64,000 bases of DNA from a virus, in IMG/VR virus record IMGVR_UViG_3300008262_000226, positions 62,001 to 126,000 of that record; one strand, 5' to 3'. Numbering within the stretch: the first letter of the stretch is position 1; the number at the start of each line of letters is the position of its first letter. Of this stretch, positions 30,091 to 38,134 are shown piece by piece. Under the pieces are notes generated by a model. The model saw only the letters and a list, made by a program, of their open reading frames with translations, did no database searches and was not told the DNA's origin. Both the position numbers and the translations under genes were made by a program.

Positions 30091-31506
30091 ATGTCAGTAG
30101 ATCTTAATGCTCACGTAAAGAACGTTGTTATTATTGATACAAACGGAGTCAAGCATCCTTTAACTGGTAAGAATCCAGAAGCGCAATTAAATGCTATTAA
30201 AATATACGAGAGTATAGAATTGAATACTGTAGTTGCTGAATTAATGGTTGTTGACACAGGAATTAACTTGATTGCTAGCGCACCTATCGTAGGCACAGAA
30301 ACAGTTGAGATAGAACTAATAGCGCCTAATATTTCTGAAGAATCTTATAAGTGGAAGTTTGTAGTTTATGGGATTAGAAATAGAATAGTTTCTAAAAATA
30401 TGCAAGTCTACATATTAGATTTGTTTTCTCCAGAAGCATTGAGAAATGAAACTTTACGAATTGGAAAAGCTATATCAGGCACGGGCGACTCCATCGTTAG
30501 TCAAATCTTAAAGGATTACTTAGACACCGATAAAGATATATCATCGGAATCTTGTAAGTATAAAATGAAACAGATACCATCATTGAAAAGACCATTCGAT
30601 GTTGTCTCATCAATGCTTCCTGAATGTGTATCTTCATCCGCTACAACTCCACTAGCCCCTCAACCATCTGCAACATCTTCTAAAGGTGGATCCACTAGTG
30701 CTTCTGGTGGTCAGACACAAGCTGCTACTAAAGAAACTGCAACTGTTGTTTCTGGTTCTGCTGGATACATGTTCTTTGAAACATATGATGGTTATGTTTT
30801 CAAATCTATAGATGCTTTAATACAAGAAAATCAAAACAAACACCCAGAATATGTTTATGGTATGGCGCAAGATGATAATTCAAATGCACAAAAGAACTCT
30901 TATCTTATTTTGAATTATTCTTTTGGCAGTCAAGAAAATATTTTGAAAAAGATGCGTTATGGTGTTTACTCATCGATGATATCATTTTTCAATCCATCTA
31001 ACTTAGAGTATGAAGAATACTTTTTTGATCTCAGTAAAGAATATCCTAGGATGGTTCACTTAGGAACTGATGAAGATATCCCAGAGACAATTAAAACTTT
31101 GGCAAAGTATCCTTCTAGAGTTATGTTACAATTTTTTGATCATGAAACATTCCATGACGCAGATACAATTGCTGATCCACAGAAGGCTGGTGCTAGTGGA
31201 GGAACACAATACCCAGACTTCAGGAAGCAATGGATGGCTCAATCGATGAGCAGGCATATGATTTTGAATAACCAGATACTAAATATCACTATACCTATTA
31301 ATTTCGGAATTAGAGCTGGCGATAAACTGAACGTTAAGTTACCTAACCAATCAGTCTCCTCTAAAAGAGAAGAAGAAAAATATGATTTAGTGAACAGTGG
31401 TTTGTATCTAGTTAAGAAAATTTCTTATGATATAACTAGAGACTCTTCTAAGGGATTGATCGCAGTTTGTAATTTGGAACTTATTAGAGATAATTTAGGG
31501 AGTTAG
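30091..31506 (+). CDS. 27: baseplate hub subunit, gp27-like
   Basis: 471 residues. The order I-K-I-Y-E-S-I-E-L-N-T-V-V-A, W-K-F-V-V-Y-G-I-R-N-R, I-L-D-L-F-S-P-E-A-L-R-N-E and the late R-A-G-D-K-L-N-V-K-L-P are typical of the gp27-type hub protein of marine T4-like phages. In T4, a gp27 trimer forms the torus that holds gp5. It is followed by CP12 and then by the gp5-like gene, so the T4 pairing is split. Confidence rests on order as much as sequence. Confidence 0.75.
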   Translation: MSVDLNAHVKNVVIIDTNGVKHPLTGKNPEAQLNAIKIYESIELNTVVAELMVVDTGINLIASAPIVGTETVEIELIAPNISEESYKWKFVVYGIRNRIVSKNMQVYILDLFSPEALRNETLRIGKAISGTGDSIVSQILKDYLDTDKDISSESCKYKMKQIPSLKRPFDVVSSMLPECVSSSATTPLAPQPSATSSKGGSTSASGGQTQAATKETATVVSGSAGYMFFETYDGYVFKSIDALIQENQNKHPEYVYGMAQDDNSNAQKNSYLILNYSFGSQENILKKMRYGVYSSMISFFNPSNLEYEEYFFDLSKEYPRMVHLGTDEDIPETIKTLAKYPSRVMLQFFDHETFHDADTIADPQKAGASGGTQYPDFRKQWMAQSMSRHMILNNQILNITIPINFGIRAGDKLNVKLPNQSVSSKREEEKYDLVNSGLYLVKKISYDITRDSSKGLIAVCNLELIRDNLGS

Positions 31507-31508
31507 TA

Positions 31509-31721
31509 ATGGAAAACATTCAAAAACATATAGAACACGATAAGAGAATCTTAGATGATCCTCTATCTTCTTCTCAATCAAGAAGACATGCTGAAGAAGA
31601 ACTGGAATCTTTGGAAGCATATCATTCTCGTCACCCAGAAGATGATCATGATCCATCGCCATTGGAATTATACTGTGACGAAAATCCAAATGCTTTAGAG
31701 TGTAGAATTTACGACAACTAA
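31509..31721 (+). CDS. cp12: CP12-like regulator of the Calvin cycle
   Basis: 70 residues, acidic and probably unfolded in part. The C terminus Y-C-D-E-N-P-N-A-L-E-C-R-I-Y-D-N matches the CP12 C-terminal module, with Cys56 and Cys65 spaced as in CP12 (C-x8-C). A-E-E-E-L-E-S-L-E-A before it resembles the central helix. The N-terminal cysteine pair is missing. CP12 binds GAPDH and phosphoribulokinase and stops carbon fixation when oxidised. Phage CP12 is thought to push carbon to the pentose phosphate path. The location inside the baseplate hub operon is unexpected for a metabolic gene. Confidence 0.88.
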   Translation: MENIQKHIEHDKRILDDPLSSSQSRRHAEEELESLEAYHSRHPEDDHDPSPLELYCDENPNALECRIYDN

Positions 31722-31723
31722 TT

Positions 31724-34378
31724 ATGTTGCTACCCGAATTAAATTTACCAGTAGGTTTTGCTGGCAAAGATGGTTTCTATTGGTGGATAGGTCAGATCGA
31801 AACAGATGTAGACAAAAAGTTCTCCAATAGATATAAAGTAAGAATTGTTGGGCAGCATGTTAAGAGTTGCACTGCTGTTTCCGTTGAGGATTTACCTTGG
31901 GCGGTAGTTATGCTGCCTGTAACTGCTCCTTCATCGGAAGGTAATAGTTCATATCATCCAGCAAGATTACAGAAAGGAGATTGGGTAGTAGGTTTCTTTT
32001 TAGATGGTGCTGAAGGTCAACACCCTGTTATCATGGGTAGTTTCCAGAAGGTAACCAAGTCAACAACTAATACATCATTATCAAATAATAATTCTACTGC
32101 AGAGTGTCTGGCATTCACAAGATATGTTCCAGATACTAATCCTAAAATGACTGTTCCAGAAGGCAGTCAGGATGCAACTGCTAGACCAGGAATTAAAAAC
32201 GGAGAAGGATCTGGATCATCAACCATTTTAAATGCTACAAATGATCAGCAATCTGGAACTAATCCACATGGAAGATATGCATGTGTTTTGATTGCAGATC
32301 CTACATGTGAAGATACATCATCATCTCAATCTAAATTTGAGCAAACCCTATCAGAATTTTTTGGAGCAGTTTCTAAAAATGGTGGGCAGTTAGGAACTCA
32401 GATGTTGAGCAGTGTCACTGGAAAACTCTACGATTATACTGGTGCTGCTGGTGGATATATTAGAAGAGTATTTGGATTAGCGAGAACTTATATTAAAGCT
32501 GGAAAGTTTCAACTGCTTGCTTTGATAAAGAAGGGAGTGCAAACTTTAATATCATTCTGTTTAGGAATACCTATCCCAACATCAAATCCTAAAGATGGCA
32601 AAGCAGTTAAATTAAAAAATCAAGGTATATTAAGTAAACTATTCCAGTGGTTGAATGAACAACTCGGATTGATTAATTGTGCCATTGCAGGATTAGAAGA
32701 TAGACTTCTAGATTTTTTAACAAACTTAATTTATGGTTTACTTACGGAAGTTGTATCTGCTGCAACTTGTAAGATAGAACAGATTGTATCTCAAATTATT
32801 AATGAGATTGAAAGTTTTCTTACCGACGCAATAAGTGCAATTCTAGGACCTCTACAAGCTATCTTAGGAATTATTGCTAGCCCACTTAATATCTTGGGAG
32901 CAATTCTACAATACATATTCACACTGTTTGGTATCTCCTGCACAGGACCAGATAAAAAATGTAAGAAACCAGAACAGTCTCAGTTTTGCACTGGAGCTGC
33001 TAATAATAAGAAACCAGGGGAAGATGATTTCGCAGCACTAGATAAATTAATTGCTGATGTTGCTGCAGGTGGTCAAGCAGATTTACAAACAAGTTGCACA
33101 GATTACACTACATTGCCTTGCCCAGCAGTCACAACAGCAAATGTATACGGCGGAGAACCAGGAGACGGTTCTGGTGATCCAGAAACACCACCCCCAGAAG
33201 TAGAAGATCCTTTCGATAATTTCTTTGATTCATTTAATCCGCCAACTGATGACGGTAATAGAGATGGATCAGATGATATTGACGAAGAGGTTGATGCGAT
33301 ACCAGTTAATGCGGCAGTTAATAGCACAGTTGGTTTAAGATTAACTAGCAACTCAAGGTATAGAATTGCATTAGCACAAAGAAGTGATTATACATGGAGG
33401 GGAACTTTAAACATCAACTTATCATCTACTTCTTCTGAAGTTAGAACGCAAGATAGATACGAAGTTGATGTCGTTTCAGTTATACCACAGACAGAGACTA
33501 ATATTATAACATATTCATTGACTGCTGACAAGACAAGAGTTAGACAAAGTGAAACAATTTCATTTACATTAAGATTATTAAGTGGATCTGTTCCAGATGG
33601 AACAGTATTTAATTATTTTATGTTTGGTTTTATTCAAGCATCTGATTTTGCTAATGGAATAAACACAGGAAGAATGACAATGATTGACGGTGTTGCTACT
33701 GCAAACATAACAATCTCTTCACAAATAAGTATAGCAGATGAAGAAGAAGTGCTATTCAGTGTGACAGAAGCTGGTTTGTCTAGGCAGTTTATCATCTACA
33801 ATCAGAATCCCGTAGTAACTACACCAACAGAACCACCTAGATCATTTGTTCCTCCCACTTTAGGAATACCTGAAGTTGATGGGGAGGGTAGGATCATATA
33901 CATACCTATCGTTGACCCAGGAGATCCATATGTAAGACCTCCATTTATTAATATAGCAGGAACTGGTAGTGGTGCTTCTGCTACTGCACTTTTAGATGAT
34001 AGTGGTAGGTTGACGAAGATAAAGATAGAAAGACCTGGAAGGAATTATGTTCCAAACAAATCTAACAAAACTAGTTGTGTAATAGATGGGTTTGTTGTCA
34101 TTAGACCTGGATCTGGATACACATCAGAACCAACTGTAACTGTAAATGGAGAGCAAGGAATTGCCAGAGCAATTATAAGAGATGGATTTGTAGTTGATCT
34201 TGAAGTAATAAATAAGACGAAAACCTATGAAGATTTCCCTGCTGTCAGAGTGTTTGGTGGTGGTGGATCAGGAACCAGAGTTATTTCGTCGCTCTCTTGT
34301 TTAGAAAGAGAAACATACGAAGAGTTTGCATTATCTGTTGCTCCATCTGGAGAAGCACAAGTAATCGATTGCCCATAA
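31724..34378 (+). CDS. 5: gp5-like baseplate hub/spike protein
   Basis: 884 residues. The N-terminal 110 residues form the gp5-type OB domain: F-Y-W-W-I-G-Q-I-E, Y-K-V-R-I-V-G, D-L-P-W-A-V-V-M-L-P and G-D-W-V-V-G-F-F-L-D-G. No T4-type lysozyme domain is visible. The middle holds membrane-like or amphipathic helices (I-L-G-P-L-Q-A-I-L-G-I-I-A), and the C-terminal half is beta-rich with Pro-rich linkers. The C-terminal G-S-G-Y-T-S-E-P-T-V phrase resembles a repeat in fibres. The protein probably forms the central spike. The wall lysis function may have moved to the M23 and SLT genes. Confidence 0.8.
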   Translation: MLLPELNLPVGFAGKDGFYWWIGQIETDVDKKFSNRYKVRIVGQHVKSCTAVSVEDLPWAVVMLPVTAPSSEGNSSYHPARLQKGDWVVGFFLDGAEGQHPVIMGSFQKVTKSTTNTSLSNNNSTAECLAFTRYVPDTNPKMTVPEGSQDATARPGIKNGEGSGSSTILNATNDQQSGTNPHGRYACVLIADPTCEDTSSSQSKFEQTLSEFFGAVSKNGGQLGTQMLSSVTGKLYDYTGAAGGYIRRVFGLARTYIKAGKFQLLALIKKGVQTLISFCLGIPIPTSNPKDGKAVKLKNQGILSKLFQWLNEQLGLINCAIAGLEDRLLDFLTNLIYGLLTEVVSAATCKIEQIVSQIINEIESFLTDAISAILGPLQAILGIIASPLNILGAILQYIFTLFGISCTGPDKKCKKPEQSQFCTGAANNKKPGEDDFAALDKLIADVAAGGQADLQTSCTDYTTLPCPAVTTANVYGGEPGDGSGDPETPPPEVEDPFDNFFDSFNPPTDDGNRDGSDDIDEEVDAIPVNAAVNSTVGLRLTSNSRYRIALAQRSDYTWRGTLNINLSSTSSEVRTQDRYEVDVVSVIPQTETNIITYSLTADKTRVRQSETISFTLRLLSGSVPDGTVFNYFMFGFIQASDFANGINTGRMTMIDGVATANITISSQISIADEEEVLFSVTEAGLSRQFIIYNQNPVVTTPTEPPRSFVPPTLGIPEVDGEGRIIYIPIVDPGDPYVRPPFINIAGTGSGASATALLDDSGRLTKIKIERPGRNYVPNKSNKTSCVIDGFVVIRPGSGYTSEPTVTVNGEQGIARAIIRDGFVVDLEVINKTKTYEDFPAVRVFGGGGSGTRVISSLSCLERETYEEFALSVAPSGEAQVIDCP

Positions 34379-34384
34379 AAAATC

Positions 34385-35914
34385 ATGGCAAAAAGTTGGC
34401 TAGAACTACAAGAGAATTTAAGAACTGGAGCGGCAAAACTACCTAACCCAGTTCCTAATAGTAGTTGTGGGGTATCTGAAAATCAAACAGCACAAACAGA
34501 TATACTTGGATTGCCTAATCTAGGTGAACTTACCCAACCAGTTAATGATTTCCTTTCTGGTGTTCAGGGTGAGATAGATCAGTTCGGTGCTGATGTCATG
34601 GGAGTGCTTCAAGATATTGGAGCATTTATTCCACCCGAATTACAGGGATCTGGTGGCAGCAACTCGACAACAGAAGACGGAAAATCTAAAGTTGCGGCTG
34701 TATCAAGTTTAAATCATACCATTCTAGCAAATGGCGAAGTAACAGTAACTGATGGTAGTGATTCTGATACTGGTGATAGTTTTTATTCTATAGTAACTAG
34801 TTCTGGTGGTGGAATAACATTAGATACTGATGGCAGTGTTATTTTAACAGCTGGAAAAAATCCATCTTCAGATCCAAAAACAGGAAGAGTAGATATAATT
34901 GCACAGGGAGCTGGCGTGCAAAAGTATGGTGAGTTTCTTGCCATAGAAGTTAATAATGATAATGAGGCATTGTCAGCGGAAAATCCTTCAGTTAAAGGAG
35001 CTGCATTTTCTATTGTAGTTCATGGAAACGTTGAAATTCAATCAACATCTGGTGATGTTAAAGTAGGTGGAAAAAATATTGTATTTTCTGCATCTGATTC
35101 TATCGAATTAAATGGAGCAGATATTAAATTATATGCTGGATCATCCAGCACAACTACTGGTGGATCTTCTGGTAAAGCGAAAGAAGAACAAGGTGGAATC
35201 ATAGAACTGAAGTGTGGATTATTAAAGAATTCTAGTGCCGCTCAACAAAATATTGAAGGTGGAACATATAACAAGGTAGATGGTGAGAAGTTTATCACCA
35301 CTACTAATTCACAGGGTAACGTGACTATCGAATCCACAGGAACTCTTAATATTAAGAGTGGTGGAGACATGATAGAAGAAATTGGAGGAAGGAAACTTAC
35401 TACCGTATTTGCTGCTCTCCCTGGAGTTAGCTTGGGTGGGGGGTTGATACCACCTAGACCACAAGTATTGGGAGTTTCCGCTGGATATTATATCACAAAT
35501 AAGTATCCTATCATTCCTGCAGGAGGAACCTCAGCAGAAATTCCTCCTCTAGTTCACATTGATTCAAATGTCAGTGCAGGTGGTCATGGATTCACTGTGG
35601 AAGCACCTATGGGCAACATAGGATTATACAGTAGATTTGGTAGCGTTGGTATGGCAACCGATTTTTCTGCTTTTGCTGATATAACTCCACCTGGATTTGT
35701 TGGGGCAACTGTTCCTAAACCATTACTTCAATTAAAATCTCCTGGTGCATACATAACAGCACTCGATAATTTAAGTATGGGTGCAAAAATTAACACCAGT
35801 CTATTCGCTGGTCCTATTCCTACAGGAGGAACACCACCTATCGATGACTCTATCAATATTACTCCTGGAACTATCAGAGTATCTGCATTAAAGGGTGGTA
35901 TTTTCTTAAACTAA
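34385..35914 (+). CDS. beta-helix spike-like structural protein
   Basis: 509 residues. A helical N terminus with N-P-V-P-N-S-S-C is followed by many short beta repeats such as V-H-G-N-V-E-I-Q-S-T-S-G-D-V-K-V-G-G-K-N-I-type strings (residues about 215-260), typical of the triple beta-helix of gp5 or VgrG needles. It starts six bases after the gp5-like gene. It may be the needle that T4 fuses to gp5, here separate. The rest is Gly/Pro-rich. Confidence 0.65.
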   Translation: MAKSWLELQENLRTGAAKLPNPVPNSSCGVSENQTAQTDILGLPNLGELTQPVNDFLSGVQGEIDQFGADVMGVLQDIGAFIPPELQGSGGSNSTTEDGKSKVAAVSSLNHTILANGEVTVTDGSDSDTGDSFYSIVTSSGGGITLDTDGSVILTAGKNPSSDPKTGRVDIIAQGAGVQKYGEFLAIEVNNDNEALSAENPSVKGAAFSIVVHGNVEIQSTSGDVKVGGKNIVFSASDSIELNGADIKLYAGSSSTTTGGSSGKAKEEQGGIIELKCGLLKNSSAAQQNIEGGTYNKVDGEKFITTTNSQGNVTIESTGTLNIKSGGDMIEEIGGRKLTTVFAALPGVSLGGGLIPPRPQVLGVSAGYYITNKYPIIPAGGTSAEIPPLVHIDSNVSAGGHGFTVEAPMGNIGLYSRFGSVGMATDFSAFADITPPGFVGATVPKPLLQLKSPGAYITALDNLSMGAKINTSLFAGPIPTGGTPPIDDSINITPGTIRVSALKGGIFLN

Positions 35915-35994
35915 TAGTCATTTCAAAATTGACCTCCAATTACCAAAAGGTCGCAAAAAAAATCTCGGCAAATTTTTGGTCAAAAAAGTCGAGC

Positions 35995-36023
35995 TTGACA
36001 AAACCCCTAAATACCGCTAAACT
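35995..36023 (+). promoter_or_regulatory. sigma70-type promoter with overlapping CTAAATA
   Basis: TTGACA (35995-36000), 17 bases, TAAACT (36018-36023). The spacer contains CTAAATAC, a late-like variant. It reads into the small gene at 36054 and the tRNA island. The 80 bases before it hold AT-rich sequence with no gene. Confidence 0.7.
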
Positions 36024-36053
36024 AGCAATGTGGCGCTTTGAGAATCGAATTTT

Positions 36054-36242
36054 ATGAATCTCCAAAATCCTTCTGAACCAGCTCTTGACAAGATTACGGT
36101 TGACCTCTATAATAAGAAGGTAATCATCCGAGGTGAACATGGAACGACTCTTACCTTTCGATGTGCCACAATTAACGAGTTAGTTGAATTAAAGGAAAAA
36201 TGTGGTAAACTGTTGAAGACAGATAACTTCATTTATCGCTGA
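36054..36242 (+). CDS. small hypothetical protein of the tRNA island
   Basis: 62 residues, beta-rich at the start (I-T-V-D-L-Y-N-K-K-V-I-I-R-G) and helical at the end. No recognised domain. It begins about 25 bases from the expected transcript start and its stop is directly followed by tRNA-Met. Confidence 0.6.
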   Translation: MNLQNPSEPALDKITVDLYNKKVIIRGEHGTTLTFRCATINELVELKEKCGKLLKTDNFIYR

Positions 36243-36315
36243 GCTCCTTTAGCAATCTGGCGAATGCACCGAACTCATAATTCGGCTAAGGTGGGTTCGA
36301 TCCCCTCAAGGAGCA
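36243..36315 (+). tRNA. tRNA with CAT anticodon (Met or Ile2)
   Basis: Acceptor GCTCCTT pairs with AAGGAGC, with discriminator A. Anticodon stem CCGAA/TTCGG encloses loop CTCATAA with anticodon CAT. The T stem GTGGG/CCCTC has one U-U mismatch. Whether it is elongator Met, initiator or lysidine-modified Ile cannot be decided by eye. It begins one base after the upstream stop codon. Confidence 0.85.
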
Positions 36316-36316
36316 C

Positions 36317-36345
36317 TTGACAGTCATTACGGCACCTGCTATAAT
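36317..36345 (+). promoter_or_regulatory. perfect-consensus sigma70 promoter of tRNA-Leu
   Basis: TTGACA (36317-36322), 17 bases, TATAAT (36340-36345). Both hexamers match the consensus exactly. It lies between two tRNAs, with the start point only about eight bases before tRNA-Leu. Confidence 0.9.
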
Positions 36346-36359
36346 ACTGTCATCATCAC

Positions 36360-36443
36360 GGGGCGGTGGTGGAATCGGTAGACACACCAGACTTAAAATC
36401 TGTTGGGGGCAACCCCGTGGGAGTTCAAGTCTCCCTCGCCCTA
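36360..36443 (+). tRNA. tRNA-Leu (TAA)
   Basis: Acceptor GGGGCGG pairs with TCGCCCT (two G-T pairs), with discriminator A. Anticodon loop CTTAAAA has TAA for Leu. A long variable arm (TGGGGG...CCCC) is present, as in Leu tRNAs. The T stem GGGAG/CTCCC is perfect. It is read from the promoter directly upstream. Confidence 0.92.
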
Positions 36444-36445
36444 TT

Positions 36446-36470
36446 TCCCACTAAATAATTTGTAGTGGGA
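36446..36470 (+). other. hairpin over the ribosome site of the 36476 gene
   Basis: TCCCACTA (36446-36453) pairs with TAGTGGGA (36463-36470) around a nine-base loop that contains CTAAATAA-type sequence. The 3' arm is the purine-rich GGGA just before the ATG at 36476. It could hide the ribosome site, or mark the tRNA processing end. There is no T tract. Confidence 0.55.
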
Positions 36471-36475
36471 ATGTT

Positions 36476-36742
36476 ATGAAATACACATTATCACAAGCAT
36501 ATGTCTTCTACATGGGAGAAGTTGTGCGAATGTATTTCATACAAAATCTTCCATATACGTTTGATGAGTTACCTCAAATAATCCAAGATCATCCTTCTGT
36601 TCAAACAGAAGCACTTAGTCATCGTGATTATGATGATGAAGATCTTTACAGAGTTTCAAATTATCTTATAATGGAAGAAATGCATCCTTTGATGTTTGAC
36701 TTAGAAATCGAAAATCCTGAATTGTTACCTAAAGATGATTGA
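36476..36742 (+). CDS. hypothetical protein before cpeT
   Basis: 88 residues, acidic, with aromatic residues in the N-terminal helix (Y-V-F-Y-M-G-E-V-V-R-M-Y-F-I). I do not recognise it. It overlaps cpeT by eight bases, suggesting a joint operon. Both could be expressed from the tRNA-Leu promoter. Confidence 0.6.
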   Translation: MKYTLSQAYVFYMGEVVRMYFIQNLPYTFDELPQIIQDHPSVQTEALSHRDYDDEDLYRVSNYLIMEEMHPLMFDLEIENPELLPKDD

Positions 36743-37208
36743 CAAATTTTGTGAATATTTTGAAGGAACATTTGAGAATAAATTGCAAGCAATGTCTTAT
36801 CCGACACAGTTTGCTATGATTGAACTGATTCACGAAAAAATCGATGAAAATCGTTTTCGTTGTATTCAACGTTATTATGTTGATAAAAACGAATATCGTA
36901 GAACAGTTATTGAGGTCATTCCGCAAGAAACTTCAATTCTAGTCAAAAATTATAAAGAAAAAGATGAGTTGACTTATCTTTCTGGGTGTGATATAATGTT
37001 CGAGCAGATAGGTGATGAATTTCACGGCAAAAATCTTTGTAAAACCTGCTTTGTCTCCTGGTCGGGAAAAGAAACCTATCTACAAACACAAAGTATTCTC
37101 GGAAACGGTTACTATCATGTAATTGATAAGGGATACGATATAAATACCGACGAACATATTTGGGGTAGCTTTCACGGGCAATTCCAGTTCGTCAAATCGC
37201 CCTTGTAG
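36735..37208 (+). CDS. cpeT: CpeT-like phycobiliprotein lyase
   Basis: 157 residues of the CpcT/CpeT family. Conserved elements are Y-P-T-Q-F-A-M-I near the start, I-Q-R-Y-Y-V-D, L-S-G-C-D-I-M, G-K-E-T-Y-L-Q-T-Q, D-K-G-Y-D and W-G-S-F-H-G-Q-F. The family handles bilin attachment to phycoerythrin or phycocyanin, and phage copies may help keep or remodel the host antenna. The gene is a little shorter than host CpeT. Its last ten bases are the first ten bases of tRNA-Thr, so the mRNA and tRNA overlap. A promoter-like sequence lies inside it. Confidence 0.9.
   Translation: MIDKFCEYFEGTFENKLQAMSYPTQFAMIELIHEKIDENRFRCIQRYYVDKNEYRRTVIEVIPQETSILVKNYKEKDELTYLSGCDIMFEQIGDEFHGKNLCKTCFVSWSGKETYLQTQSILGNGYYHVIDKGYDINTDEHIWGSFHGQFQFVKSPL
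36969..36997 (+). promoter_or_regulatory. internal promoter within cpeT
   Basis: TTGACT (36969-36974), 17 bases, TATAAT (36992-36997), inside the cpeT frame. It could drive tRNA-Thr about 200 bases downstream on its own. The near-perfect match may also be chance in coding sequence. Confidence 0.5.
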
Positions 37209-37270
37209 CTCAGTGGTAGAGCAGCGGTTTTGTAAACCGCTGGTCGTCTGTTCGAATCAGATCGGGGGCT
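37199..37270 (+). tRNA. tRNA-Thr (TGT)
   Basis: Acceptor GCCCTTG pairs with CGGGGGC through two wobbles, with discriminator T. Anticodon stem GCGGT/ACCGC encloses loop TTTGTAA with anticodon TGT. The T stem GTCTG/CAGAT also has a wobble. It overlaps the cpeT stop and is followed by a terminator. Confidence 0.9.
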
Positions 37271-37290
37271 CTCCGTGTGAAGGAAGTGAT

Positions 37291-37315
37291 ACCTGAGGTT
37301 CGCCTCAGGTTTTTT
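37291..37315 (+). terminator. intrinsic terminator of the tRNA-cpeT island
   Basis: Stem ACCTGAGG/CCTCAGGT with a TTCG tetraloop and six T's. It ends the island 20 bases after tRNA-Thr. Confidence 0.9.
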
Positions 37316-37317
37316 CT

Positions 37318-37325
37318 TATAAATA
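37318..37325 (+). promoter_or_regulatory. T4-type late promoter of the giant fibre gene
   Basis: An exact TATAAATA three bases after the terminator's T run. The likely ATG at 37364 is 38 bases further. The terminator and late box together switch from the early island to the late fibre operon. Confidence 0.8.
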
Positions 37326-37363
37326 ACTCAGAAGAAATCTCCATACTACGGGTTACTGAGAAG

Positions 37364-38134
37364 ATGCCATTAACAAGATTAGATAATCTTATTTCTAGTA
37401 AGACTGGTAAATATCTTTATGTTTCACCTGACGACTTTAATGCTACAGATGCCTTAGATAACAGAGGTAATTCTCCTCTAAGACCATTTGTTAGTATTCA
37501 AAGAGCATTTTTAGAAGCGGCAAGATTCTCGTATCTACCTAATGTAGATAATGACAGGTTTGACCAGTTTACAATCATGCTGTCGCCTGGCAATCACTAT
37601 ATTGATAACCGCCCTGGTGTGGAAGATGTTTCTACTCTTCCAATTTTTCAATTTAATCAGGCAACACAAGAGTGGGAAGCAAATACTAATGTAAGCTTCG
37701 ATCTCTCAGACCCAGATAATATTCTCTACAAGTTCAATGGTCGTGATGGTGGCGCAACCATTCCTAGAGGAACTTCTCTTGTTGGAACAGATCTTCGCAG
37801 AACACAAGTTCGTGCTTTATATGTTCCAGATCCTGCTGATCCAGATGTTCCTCGCACAGCTCTCTTTAATGTAACGGGTGGATGCTATTTCTGGCAGTTT
37901 ACCATTCTAGATGGTGATTTAGAAGCAAGTTCGCCATTATATAATGTTGGATCTCCTGTTGGTGTTGGTAAAGTATACACGCAACCTGGCAGCACTACGA
38001 ATTTAGCAATTCCTGAATTCTCTCACCACAAAATGACAAACTTTGTGTTTGCCGACAGAGAGGATCTAGGTTTACTTTACAGAAAGATTGCTCGTGTATT
38101 CAGTGATTATCAACCAGCAATTGATGACGTATAG
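37364..38134 (+). pseudogene. N-terminal part of a giant fibre protein, ended by a frameshift
   Basis: 256 residues from the ATG at 37364. The open frame extends upstream through the terminator and late promoter, so that longer form is not real. The start M-P-L-T-R-L-D-N-L and the stretch K-Y-L-Y-V-S-P-D-D-F-N-A-T-D match large cyanophage structural proteins, followed by a pectate-lyase-like beta region (F-T-I-M-L-S-P-G-N-H-Y). The frame stops at TAG 38132-38134. Reading on in the -1 frame continues the protein without pause. One missing base near 38130 explains this. If the stop is real, only this fragment is made. Confidence 0.75.

Noticed and set aside
31724-34378. T4-type lysozyme domain in the gp5-like protein
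   Set aside because: Apart from the OB domain and later helical and beta parts, no lysozyme catalytic motif is present.
37277-37363. Upstream extension of the giant gene to 37277
   Set aside because: It would cross the tRNA terminator and the late promoter box, so the ATG at 37364 is preferred.
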